Positions 16,994 through 23,871 of a stretch of 64,000 nucleotides of DNA are shown piece by piece (positions within the stretch are counted from its first letter, which is position 1; each line of letters starts with the position of its first letter). The notes beneath the pieces are model-generated. The model did not search any database, was not told where the DNA came from, and saw nothing but the letters and a program-made list of their open reading frames with translations. Location: contig DIBY01000016.1 in the NCBI GenBank assembly GCA_002415135.1, positions 301,524-365,523 on the forward strand. The letters are read 5' to 3'. Both the position numbers and the translations under genes were made by a program. Origin of the DNA: Flavobacteriales bacterium UBA5040 (GTDB lineage Bacteria > Bacteroidota > Bacteroidia > Flavobacteriales > Weeksellaceae).

Positions 16994-17112
16994 GGACGGA
17001 GGGCATTGTTGGAGCTCTTTTTCTGCGGCTGGTTTGGCGGTGGCAGAAAAAAGCGACTGCCCGTAGACCGACCTTTTTTTGCATTGGCATTGTTGGGGCT
17101 GGAAAAAAAGGG
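16994..17112 (+). ncRNA. Candidate structured RNA/repeat element upstream of rbfA
   Basis: A GC-rich island in AT-rich surroundings. Nested stems: GGACGG (16994-16999) with CCGACC (17068-17073), GGGCA (17001-17005) with TGCCC (17058-17062), and CTTTTTCTGC with GCAGAAAAAAG around the central loop. Seven T follow at 17074-17080, as in a terminator. A second hairpin, CCTTTTTTT/AAAAAAAGG (17072-17112), follows. GGCATTGTTGGRGCT occurs twice, at 17002 and 17086, so the element is modular. Several overlapping open frames on both strands are artefacts of its composition. Rfam's Flavo-1 and similar families are candidates; identity not tested. Confidence 0.5.
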
Positions 17113-17141
17113 CACGCCCAAAATAATTCAAACAAAAGTAG

Positions 17142-17149
17142 TAAATTTG
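17142..17149 (+). promoter_or_regulatory. -7 element immediately before rbfA
   Basis: TAAATTTG, then CGCC, then ATG at 17154. Transcription from this box would begin at about the start codon, predicting a leaderless rbfA mRNA. No well-placed TTG is seen. Confidence 0.5.
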
Positions 17150-17153
17150 CGCC

Positions 17154-17516
17154 ATGAACGAAAGCAACAGACAAAGAAAAGTCGCCCAGGTGATACAGGA
17201 AGATTTCGCTGAATACTTCCGCAAACAAGCGTCGGAAAGTAAACAGTCATTTTTAATCTCCGTTTCTGATGTGAAAGTAACGGCGGATCTAAGCATTGCC
17301 AAAATTTACCTGAGTATTTTCCCAACAGAATACCGACAGTCGATTATGAAGGAAATTCTGGTGAACAAAACACAGTACCGAAACTTTCTGGGACAGAAAA
17401 TGGGCAAACAGGTTCGTATTATTCCGGAACTGAATTTTTATCTGGACACCACTTTGGACGACGTTGAAAAAATTGAAAAAGAATTGAGAGGTGAAGGTGA
17501 TAACCCGATCCTTTAA
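17154..17516 (+). CDS. rbfA: Ribosome-binding factor A
   Basis: 120 residues, a KH-type fold protein that binds the immature 30S subunit and assists maturation of the 5' end of 16S rRNA. Family signs: MNESNRQRKVAQVIQEDFAE at the N terminus, ISVSDVKVTADLSIAKIYLS in the core, and VRIIPELNFYLDTTLDDVEK near the end. Length is typical. The start lies 4 nt after a -7 box. The LolC/E-type permease gene follows after 24 bp, probably as an operon. Confidence 0.93.
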   Translation: MNESNRQRKVAQVIQEDFAEYFRKQASESKQSFLISVSDVKVTADLSIAKIYLSIFPTEYRQSIMKEILVNKTQYRNFLGQKMGKQVRIIPELNFYLDTTLDDVEKIEKELRGEGDNPIL

Positions 17517-17540
17517 TCTGTTGTAAACCGTAATTTTCTT

Positions 17541-18752
17541 TTGAAAAACACTTCATTTTATATCGCTACCCGCTATCTTCTGGCTCGGAAAGGAAGTACA
17601 GCTGTCACTTTTATTACGTGGCTGGCGGCAGTGGCGATGATGGTCGCGGTGGCATCAATGTTTATTATCATCTCTGTTTTCTCGGGTTTAGAGGATCTGA
17701 ATCAGGATCTGATCGCGAATCTGCATGCCGACATTACTGTAAAAAGCACCAAAGGAAAAGTGCTTCCGAATATTGATAAAGCGACCAAAATAATTGGTCA
17801 GAATAAAGAAATTGCGCATTACTCGAAAGTGATTGAAGAGAAAGCATATGTTCGTTTTCGGGAAAATGGGGATATTGCGAATTTACGAGGCGTGGATTCT
17901 GCCTATATTTTTGTGAACCCGATCAATCAAAATATTTTGTTCGGTACTTATCCGACTTTTAAATATTCCAACGAAGTGTTGATGGAAAATAAGCTCGATA
18001 ACCGATTGACGATTCCAGTTGGCGAAGGAGCAGATTACGCCACGATTCTGATGCCGAAACCGGGCAAGGGAATGATCAGCAAGGAAGAAGATATTTTTAT
18101 GAAGCGGGAAATTTTTGTTTCTGGTGTTTTTCCGGGAAATGATCAACTCGACAATACAATCATTTCGCCAATCGAACTGGCGCAGGAATTATTGAATTTG
18201 CCAAAAAATTCTGCGTATCAGATCGTCATCAAATTGAAAAATCCTGAAAAAGCGGATGAGGTTAAAGAGGAACTTTCAAAACTATTGGGAAGTCACTACG
18301 ACTTAAAAACCAAGAAAGAAGAAAATGCCGCTTTCTGGAAAATGATCAATACGGAAAAACTATTCATCTATCTGATCTTTGCGTTGGTGATTTTTATTAC
18401 GACCTTCAATTTAGCAGGCGCGATCATTATTCTGCAGCTGGATAAAAAAGAACAGGCAAAATCTTTGATTTCATTAGGAATGAATTTGAAATCATTGCGA
18501 AATATTTATTTTTATACGGGTCTTTTGATCGTTATTTTTGGAATTATCAGCGGATTGATATTAGGAACAATCATGTGTTATATTCAAATCAACACTGGTT
18601 TCTTTAAGGCCGGCAGCAATACTGATTTGGCTTTCCCCGTTCGCATTATCGCCAAGAACTTTTTCATCGTGAGCGCTACCGCCGGAATTTTCGGTTTGGT
18701 TGTCGCATGGCTTTTCTCTAAGGTGAATAAAAGTCATTTCAAAGCCAATTAA
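17541..18752 (+). CDS. LolC/LolE-type ABC transporter permease (FtsX family)
   Basis: 403 residues: an N-terminal membrane helix (FITWLAAVAMMVAVASMFII), a periplasmic domain of about 220 residues, then three C-terminal FtsX-type helices (LFIYLIFALVIFITTFNLAG, LLIVIFGIISGLILGTIMCY, and the last before the terminal SKVNKSHFKAN). The architecture fits lipoprotein release (Lol) permeases acting with a LolD ATPase not present here. The only usable start is TTG at 17541, since no in-frame ATG precedes MKNTSFYIATRYL-like residues. It lies 24 bp after rbfA, a common pairing in this group as I recall. Confidence 0.85.
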   Translation: MKNTSFYIATRYLLARKGSTAVTFITWLAAVAMMVAVASMFIIISVFSGLEDLNQDLIANLHADITVKSTKGKVLPNIDKATKIIGQNKEIAHYSKVIEEKAYVRFRENGDIANLRGVDSAYIFVNPINQNILFGTYPTFKYSNEVLMENKLDNRLTIPVGEGADYATILMPKPGKGMISKEEDIFMKREIFVSGVFPGNDQLDNTIISPIELAQELLNLPKNSAYQIVIKLKNPEKADEVKEELSKLLGSHYDLKTKKEENAAFWKMINTEKLFIYLIFALVIFITTFNLAGAIIILQLDKKEQAKSLISLGMNLKSLRNIYFYTGLLIVIFGIISGLILGTIMCYIQINTGFFKAGSNTDLAFPVRIIAKNFFIVSATAGIFGLVVAWLFSKVNKSHFKAN

Positions 18753-18755
18753 TAT

Positions 18756-18781
18756 TTGCTTTAGTTTTTTAAGTACCTTTG
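18756..18781 (+). promoter_or_regulatory. Possible promoter of the first endonuclease gene
   Basis: TACCTTTG at 18774-18781 matches TAnnTTTG; TTG at 18756-18758 is 15 bp upstream, slightly short. The leader would be about 100 nt and contain ACCTCC...GGAGGT (18783-18806), a 6-bp hairpin without a T-run. Confidence 0.35.
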
Positions 18782-18885
18782 ACCTCCGTTTTTAAATGGA
18801 GGTTGGTCGTCGATTTTGATGGCATCGCTTCCGTAAAAAAAGCCATTTTAATTTTAAAAAAACGCACTTTAATTATCATTTTGAA

Positions 18886-20004
18886 ATGAAAAAAATCTTT
18901 ACTTTTTTAATCGCAGCGGCCATCACAGGTTCTTCGTTTGCACAAGCTCCAGCTAATTATTACAATGGAACCAACGGATTAACTGGTTACGCCTTAAAAA
19001 CAAAATTGAACACCCTAATTTCTGAAGCCAGTGGAGCACAAGATTTAGGTTACGGTGGTTTATGGATTACCTACGCGACCTCTGATGTCGATAAATATTT
19101 TGAAAACAACGGAACTTTGCTCGATATGTATTCCGAAAAACCAGCAGGTCCCGATTCTTATGAGTATAAGATAGGTTCTTTCAACAATGGTGGAAACCAA
19201 TGTGGATCTCAAAATCAGAATAGAGAAGGTTTTTGTTACAACCGTGAACACTCTTTACCCAAAAGTTATTTTGGCGGACAAAATATGGTCCCAATGGCGA
19301 ATGATGCGCACTTTGTCGTACCTTCAGATTATTATGTGAATAGCCAGCGGGGAAATTTTCCTTATGGAGAAACGAGTTCACCAGCTTGGACTTCCAGCAA
19401 CGGTAGCAAGATTGGTACTTCTAATTTTCCAGGATATAATGGAACCATCTTCGAACCGATTGATGCTTTCAAAGGAGACTTTGCCAGAATGCACCTTTTC
19501 TTTGTAACGCGATATGAAGATAAACTAACCTCATTTGTAGAGTTTCAGAGTGCTGCCAATCCATTGGATGGAACGGTTGACAGAGGTTATAAGCAATGGT
19601 ATATCAATTTACTTTTGAAATGGGCGGCTCAGGATCCTGTTTCTCAACAAGAAATTGACCGTAACAATGCCATCTATGCAAGACAGAAAAATAGAAATCC
19701 ATTTATTGATCATCCAGAGTGGGTGAATATGATCTGGACTTCTACCCTTTCTACCACGGAAACTTCAGCTTTAAAAAAGAGTGTTTCTATTTATCCCAAT
19801 CCGGTTAGAAATGGCGAGTTGAATCTTCATGGTTATGGTGTGGGAGAAATTACCAGTGCTCAGATTTATTCAATGGATGGAAAATTAATTCAAATCGTTA
19901 ATCAGAATTTTAAAAACTCACCGAAGATCATTCTTAAAGACCAAACGAAAGGCGTTTATATTTTAAAAGCCAATCAACAGTCTGTGAAATTCATTGTTCA
20001 ATAA
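18886..20004 (+). CDS. Secreted endonuclease I family nuclease with T9SS sorting domain
   Basis: 372 residues. The signal peptide is MKKIFTFLIAAAITGSSFAQ. The catalytic region has CYNREHSLPKSYFG (the REH...P signature of endonuclease I/Vvn-type nucleases) and VPSDYYVNSQRGNFPYG, with GDFARMHLFFVTRYE further on. A T9SS type A domain ends the protein (SIYPNPVRNGELNLHGYGVG ... KGVYILKANQQSVKFIVQ). Predicted to be exported through the outer membrane and to degrade extracellular DNA/RNA. It is the shorter of two tandem paralogues; a terminator separates them, so each is transcribed alone. Confidence 0.9.
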   Translation: MKKIFTFLIAAAITGSSFAQAPANYYNGTNGLTGYALKTKLNTLISEASGAQDLGYGGLWITYATSDVDKYFENNGTLLDMYSEKPAGPDSYEYKIGSFNNGGNQCGSQNQNREGFCYNREHSLPKSYFGGQNMVPMANDAHFVVPSDYYVNSQRGNFPYGETSSPAWTSSNGSKIGTSNFPGYNGTIFEPIDAFKGDFARMHLFFVTRYEDKLTSFVEFQSAANPLDGTVDRGYKQWYINLLLKWAAQDPVSQQEIDRNNAIYARQKNRNPFIDHPEWVNMIWTSTLSTTETSALKKSVSIYPNPVRNGELNLHGYGVGEITSAQIYSMDGKLIQIVNQNFKNSPKIILKDQTKGVYILKANQQSVKFIVQ

Positions 20005-20025
20005 TTTCAAGAAACTTTAAAATAT

Positions 20026-20062
20026 ACCGGTGCTTACTCTAAGTTGCCGGTTTTTATTTTTT
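20026..20062 (+). terminator. Terminator of the first endonuclease gene
   Basis: ACCGG (20026-20030) pairs with CCGGT (20047-20051), with an inner CTTA/TAAG stem, followed by TTTTATTTTTT. Confidence 0.85.
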
Positions 20063-20201
20063 ATTTAAAAAGAATTTATAATCACTCAGTGAAATCTTTC
20101 AATGATCATAAAATTCTGACTGCATTACATTTATCATATTGCCCCTATCTTCTAATGAATTAATATTCTCTAACTTTACTGTACCAATTTAAATAAATAT
20201 T

Positions 20202-22247
20202 ATGAAGAAATTGACTACTCTTTTGCTGGGCTTTTTGTTTAGCATGACTTTAGCGCAGGCACCTGCTACTTATTACAACGGTACTTCTGGTTTAACCGGA
20301 GCCGCGTTAAAAACAAAACTCAGCCAGATTATTACAGCTGGAGCTCAGGATAAAGGATATGACGGATTATTTAGTGCCTATCCTTCCACTGACACCGACA
20401 GCTTTTATGAAAATGACGGAAGTGTTCTGGATATGTATTCTGAAAATCCCAACGGTGCCGATCCTTATACCTACAGACACGGCCAGAAAAAATGTGGAAA
20501 TTACAGTATTGAAGGTGATTGCTACAACCGGGAACACGTGATCCCCCAAAGTTTCTTTGGTAAAAAAGCACCCATGGTTTCTGATGTTCACCATATTCGT
20601 CCAACTGATGGAAAAGTAAATGGAATGCGTAGCAACTATCCGTTTGGAAAAGTAAACAATCCTTCTTATTTATCAAAGAACGGAAGTAAAACCGGACCTT
20701 CTGTATCCACTGGATACACGGGAACGGTTTTCGAACCGATTGATGAATTTAAAGGAGATATCGCCAGAATGGTTTTCTATTTTGTAACACGATATGAAAC
20801 AAGACTTTCAACATTTTCATCCGGCGGAATGTTGGGTGGCTCTGCTTATCCAGGTTTACAGGAGTGGGAAAAAGACGTGTTGATGACCTGGGCCGCACAA
20901 GACCCGGTTTCTCCGGCAGAAGTGATTCGAAACAATGCTTCCTATATTTTTCAAGGAAACAGAAATCCTTTTATTGATCATCCCGAATGGATTCAAACTA
21001 TTTGGGGAACGCAGATCATCGATACCGAAGCACCTTCTACACCGACCAATGTAGCAGTTGCTTCTACTTCTACTACTTTCGCCAATTTAACCTGGACGGC
21101 TTCTACTGATAATATCGCCGTAGCTTATTATAAAGTTTATGTTGATGGTATTTTCCACATGAATGCGAGCAATAATTCAGCAACCGTTTCGGGATTGAAC
21201 CAAGGAACAACTTATACTTTCTACGTTATTGCTTCTGATGCTGCAGGAAATGTTTCTCCGCAAAGTAATACGGCTACCGGAACTACTTTAATCGATAATG
21301 AAGCGCCAACAGCAGCGACCAATTTAATTTTGGGCTCTGTAGGAACCAATAGTGTTGCGATCAGTTGGACCGCAGCAACCGATAATATCGGCGTTGCCTC
21401 TTATGACATTTATGTAAATGGACAATTGATGGGGTCGACCACCGATACCAGTTCTAATATTGCGAACCTGAATCCTTCTATCGTTTATACGCTTTATGTA
21501 GTGGCAAAAGATGCGGCCGGAAATGTTTCTCAGCCAAGTAACTCTGTAACTGCGACTACACAAGCAATTGGCTTAAACTGTGGCGATGAGAATTTCGAAA
21601 CGATTCCGGTAGCAGCGTCTACCTACTCTACTTATAACTGGACAAGCAATGGAATTTCCTGGACTTCTGAAGATTCCAGAACCGATGAAACGATCAATGG
21701 TCGAGCGATCACCGTCAGAGATGGCTTTCTAACCGCCTTATCGGCACCAAACGGAATCGGTGATCTAACAGTGACCACCCAACGAAAATTCTCTGGAGGA
21801 AGCGGAACTTTTAAAATTGTCATTAATGATGTAGATACCGGAAAAACGATTCCATACAGTAACGTGATCACGACCACAACCGTGACCGGACTTAACGTTT
21901 CTGGAAACGTGGAAATTAGTTTGGTGAACAGCAGCACTTCAAACCGCGTTGCTATCGATGACATGAAATGGACCTGCTACGATGATGGTTTAGCAACAGA
22001 AGAAAATGCAGCTACTAAATCTAATTTAACGATCTATCCAAATCCTGTAAAAAATGGAGAGCTGAACATCAGCGGTAAGGATTTAGGTAATATTGAAATA
22101 GCGCAGATTTTTGATTACAGTGGAAAACTGGTGCAGACCATTTCTCAACCTTTTAAAAATAGCAATAAGATTATGCTTAAAAATTTACCAAAAGGAGTTT
22201 ATATTTTAAGAGTGGATAGAAACAGTCTTAAGTTTATCATTCAATAA
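20202..22247 (+). CDS. Secreted endonuclease I with two fibronectin III domains and T9SS sorting domain
   Basis: 681 residues. Signal peptide MKKLTTLLLGFLFSMTLAQ, then a nuclease domain (CYNREHVIPQSFFG, GMRSNYPFGKVNNPSYLSKN, GDIARMVFYFVTRYE) closely similar to the preceding gene. Two fibronectin type III repeats follow at about 275-455, each starting EAP and ending in a DAAGNVS motif. A region of about 150 residues resembling a carbohydrate-binding-like beta domain comes next, and a T9SS type A tail (TIYPNPVKNGELNISGKDLG). Likely a tandem duplicate that gained binding modules. Extracellular nuclease for nutrient or biofilm DNA is inferred. Confidence 0.9.
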   Translation: MKKLTTLLLGFLFSMTLAQAPATYYNGTSGLTGAALKTKLSQIITAGAQDKGYDGLFSAYPSTDTDSFYENDGSVLDMYSENPNGADPYTYRHGQKKCGNYSIEGDCYNREHVIPQSFFGKKAPMVSDVHHIRPTDGKVNGMRSNYPFGKVNNPSYLSKNGSKTGPSVSTGYTGTVFEPIDEFKGDIARMVFYFVTRYETRLSTFSSGGMLGGSAYPGLQEWEKDVLMTWAAQDPVSPAEVIRNNASYIFQGNRNPFIDHPEWIQTIWGTQIIDTEAPSTPTNVAVASTSTTFANLTWTASTDNIAVAYYKVYVDGIFHMNASNNSATVSGLNQGTTYTFYVIASDAAGNVSPQSNTATGTTLIDNEAPTAATNLILGSVGTNSVAISWTAATDNIGVASYDIYVNGQLMGSTTDTSSNIANLNPSIVYTLYVVAKDAAGNVSQPSNSVTATTQAIGLNCGDENFETIPVAASTYSTYNWTSNGISWTSEDSRTDETINGRAITVRDGFLTALSAPNGIGDLTVTTQRKFSGGSGTFKIVINDVDTGKTIPYSNVITTTTVTGLNVSGNVEISLVNSSTSNRVAIDDMKWTCYDDGLATEENAATKSNLTIYPNPVKNGELNISGKDLGNIEIAQIFDYSGKLVQTISQPFKNSNKIMLKNLPKGVYILRVDRNSLKFIIQ

Positions 22248-22279
22248 CCAGCGTAGCAACAATGTAAAAGAGAGTTTTA

Positions 22280-23002
22280 TTGCTATGTTTTTTACTATGT
22301 TCGTTCGCGTATTTTTTTGGAAATTTTAAAGCGAAAATTATTACTACCGATGGTAAAGAGCATTCAGGTTATCTGTCTGAACTTGATTATTATGACGTGG
22401 AAAATAGAGAACCAGAAGACCTTTACAAAATGTTTTTGTACGATAGTGAAAGAAAAAGAAAGTCATCTTTTGTTAAATTTGACGTTTCTGAAATTAAATC
22501 AATTTATATTTATAACAAGAAAGATCAAAAAATTCAGTTTGTATTTGTGAAACCAACGCTGGAGCAGTTTGAAAGTACAAAGTTTCACTATCGTAAGTAT
22601 CATAAACCAAAAGAAAAGGCTGAAGAATTGTCGTATGAAAGTGCGTGGATTCCAATGGTTCTGGTTAAAGAAGGGAAAGATCTGGATCTATTTTGTGATT
22701 TCCTTTGGATCAACTTTAAAGTTTCCGACGAAGACAACACTTTCATCACTGATTATTACAACAGGTACTTTGTGAAGGAAAAAAAATCGATTGTGCCAAA
22801 ACCTTTGGGTTTCATCAGTAAGATAAAGGATAATGGATATCCCCTTTTATTGGGCGGTAACAATAAACTTTTTGAAGAGAACGCTGTCGAAATTTTCGCA
22901 GATTATTGTCCAAAAATGATCAACGATTTACAGACTAAAAATTTTGTTTTCGGAAATAAGATCTTGAAAGTTTTCGATTATTATCTGCTGAATTGTAATT
23001 AA
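22280..23002 (+). CDS. Hypothetical exported protein; expected ATG start is followed by a TAA codon
   Basis: The frame opens at a TTG at 22280 (240 residues). Just upstream and in frame lies ATG (22262) followed at once by TAA (22265) and then AAG AGA GTT TTA TTG. One base change (TAA from AAA) would restore MKKRVLLLCFLLCSFAYFFG, an ordinary signal peptide. So either translation uses TTG with a weakened signal peptide, or the gene is freshly inactivated. The mature part (ITTDGKEHSGYLSELDYYDV, then many Lys/Tyr/Phe) belongs to no family I recognise. A terminator follows. Confidence 0.6.
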   Translation: MLCFLLCSFAYFFGNFKAKIITTDGKEHSGYLSELDYYDVENREPEDLYKMFLYDSERKRKSSFVKFDVSEIKSIYIYNKKDQKIQFVFVKPTLEQFESTKFHYRKYHKPKEKAEELSYESAWIPMVLVKEGKDLDLFCDFLWINFKVSDEDNTFITDYYNRYFVKEKKSIVPKPLGFISKIKDNGYPLLLGGNNKLFEENAVEIFADYCPKMINDLQTKNFVFGNKILKVFDYYLLNCN

Positions 23003-23026
23003 TAATAATTTAAATAAATATTACGA

Positions 23027-23057
23027 AAGGCTGATGGTTTACATCAGTCTTTTTTTT
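23027..23057 (+). terminator. Terminator of the hypothetical exported-protein gene
   Basis: GGCTGATG (23029-23036) pairs with CATCAGTC (23042-23049) with one G-U pair and a GTTTA loop, followed by eight T. Its T-run overlaps the aroE -7 box. Confidence 0.9.
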
Positions 23058-23064
23058 AATTTTG
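23057..23064 (+). promoter_or_regulatory. -7 element immediately before aroE
   Basis: TAATTTTG, then ACTT, then ATG at 23069. It overlaps the end of the preceding terminator. A start site here would give a leaderless mRNA; no TTG at suitable spacing, so tentative. Confidence 0.35.
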
Positions 23065-23068
23065 ACTT

Positions 23069-23806
23069 ATGGATCAACACATCAAACTCGGCCTTATAGG
23101 GAAAAATATTTCCTATTCTTTTTCTAAAAATTATTTTGAAACGAAGTTTAAAAAGCTATTTCTAAAAAATCATACCTACTCTATTTTTGACCTCAATGAT
23201 ATTGCAGAAGTTGACCAGGTTTTCAAAAACCAAAATCTCACTGGACTTAATGTGACGATTCCTTTTAAAGAAAAAATAATTGCTTATCTCGATGAGCTGA
23301 GCGACGAAGCCGAAAAAATTGGAGCCGTCAATACCATTCTCATTAAAGATAATATCAAAAAAGGATTCAATACCGACGCTTTTGGATTTGAAAAAACATT
23401 AGTACTTCATAAAAAAGAACATCATCAATCTGCTTTAATTTTAGGAAATGGTGGCGCCGCAAAAGCGGTGAAATATATTTTAGAAAAACACGGAATCGCT
23501 TACCAAACCGTTACCAGAAACGGTGATCTCAATTTTGAAAACTTGACAGAAGAAACCGTTGCCAATCATCATTTGATTATCCAATGCACTCCTGTCGGAA
23601 CCTTTCCAAATGTGGAAGATTGTCTTGATTTTCCTTTTGGTGGACTGACTTCTCAGCATTTAGTTATTGATCTTATTTACAATCCTGATTATACTTCGTT
23701 TATTAAAATGGCTTCTGAAAATGAGGCAAAAACGGTCAACGGTTTTTATATGCTTGAACAACAAGCAGAAAAAGCCTGGGAAATTTGGAATGTTCAAAAA
23801 AAATAA
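23069..23806 (+). CDS. aroE: Shikimate dehydrogenase
   Basis: 245 residues; NADPH-dependent reduction of 3-dehydroshikimate to shikimate in aromatic amino-acid synthesis. Conserved features: LGLIGKNISYSFSKNYF (shikimate-binding Ser pair), GLNVTIPFKEKI (catalytic Lys), IGAVNTI, GFNTDAFGF (catalytic Asp), ALILGNGGAAKAV (Rossmann glycine loop), and NGFYMLEQQAEKAWEIW. Slightly shorter than the usual 270-280 residues, as is typical in Bacteroidota. The DUF349 gene follows after 65 bp. Confidence 0.93.
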   Translation: MDQHIKLGLIGKNISYSFSKNYFETKFKKLFLKNHTYSIFDLNDIAEVDQVFKNQNLTGLNVTIPFKEKIIAYLDELSDEAEKIGAVNTILIKDNIKKGFNTDAFGFEKTLVLHKKEHHQSALILGNGGAAKAVKYILEKHGIAYQTVTRNGDLNFENLTEETVANHHLIIQCTPVGTFPNVEDCLDFPFGGLTSQHLVIDLIYNPDYTSFIKMASENEAKTVNGFYMLEQQAEKAWEIWNVQKK

Positions 23807-23871
23807 GTTAATTTAGTGCACGGTTTACTATGAAAAATAAGAAGGCCGATAAATAAAATAAAACGACTGCT

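Noticed and set aside
16959..17325. Several overlapping open frames on both strands around the GC-rich element
   Set aside because: They overlap each other and rbfA, have unnatural composition and arise from the GC-rich structured repeat.
21632..21964. 110-codon minus-strand open frame within the second endonuclease gene
   Set aside because: Shadow of a strong coding region with intact domains on the plus strand.
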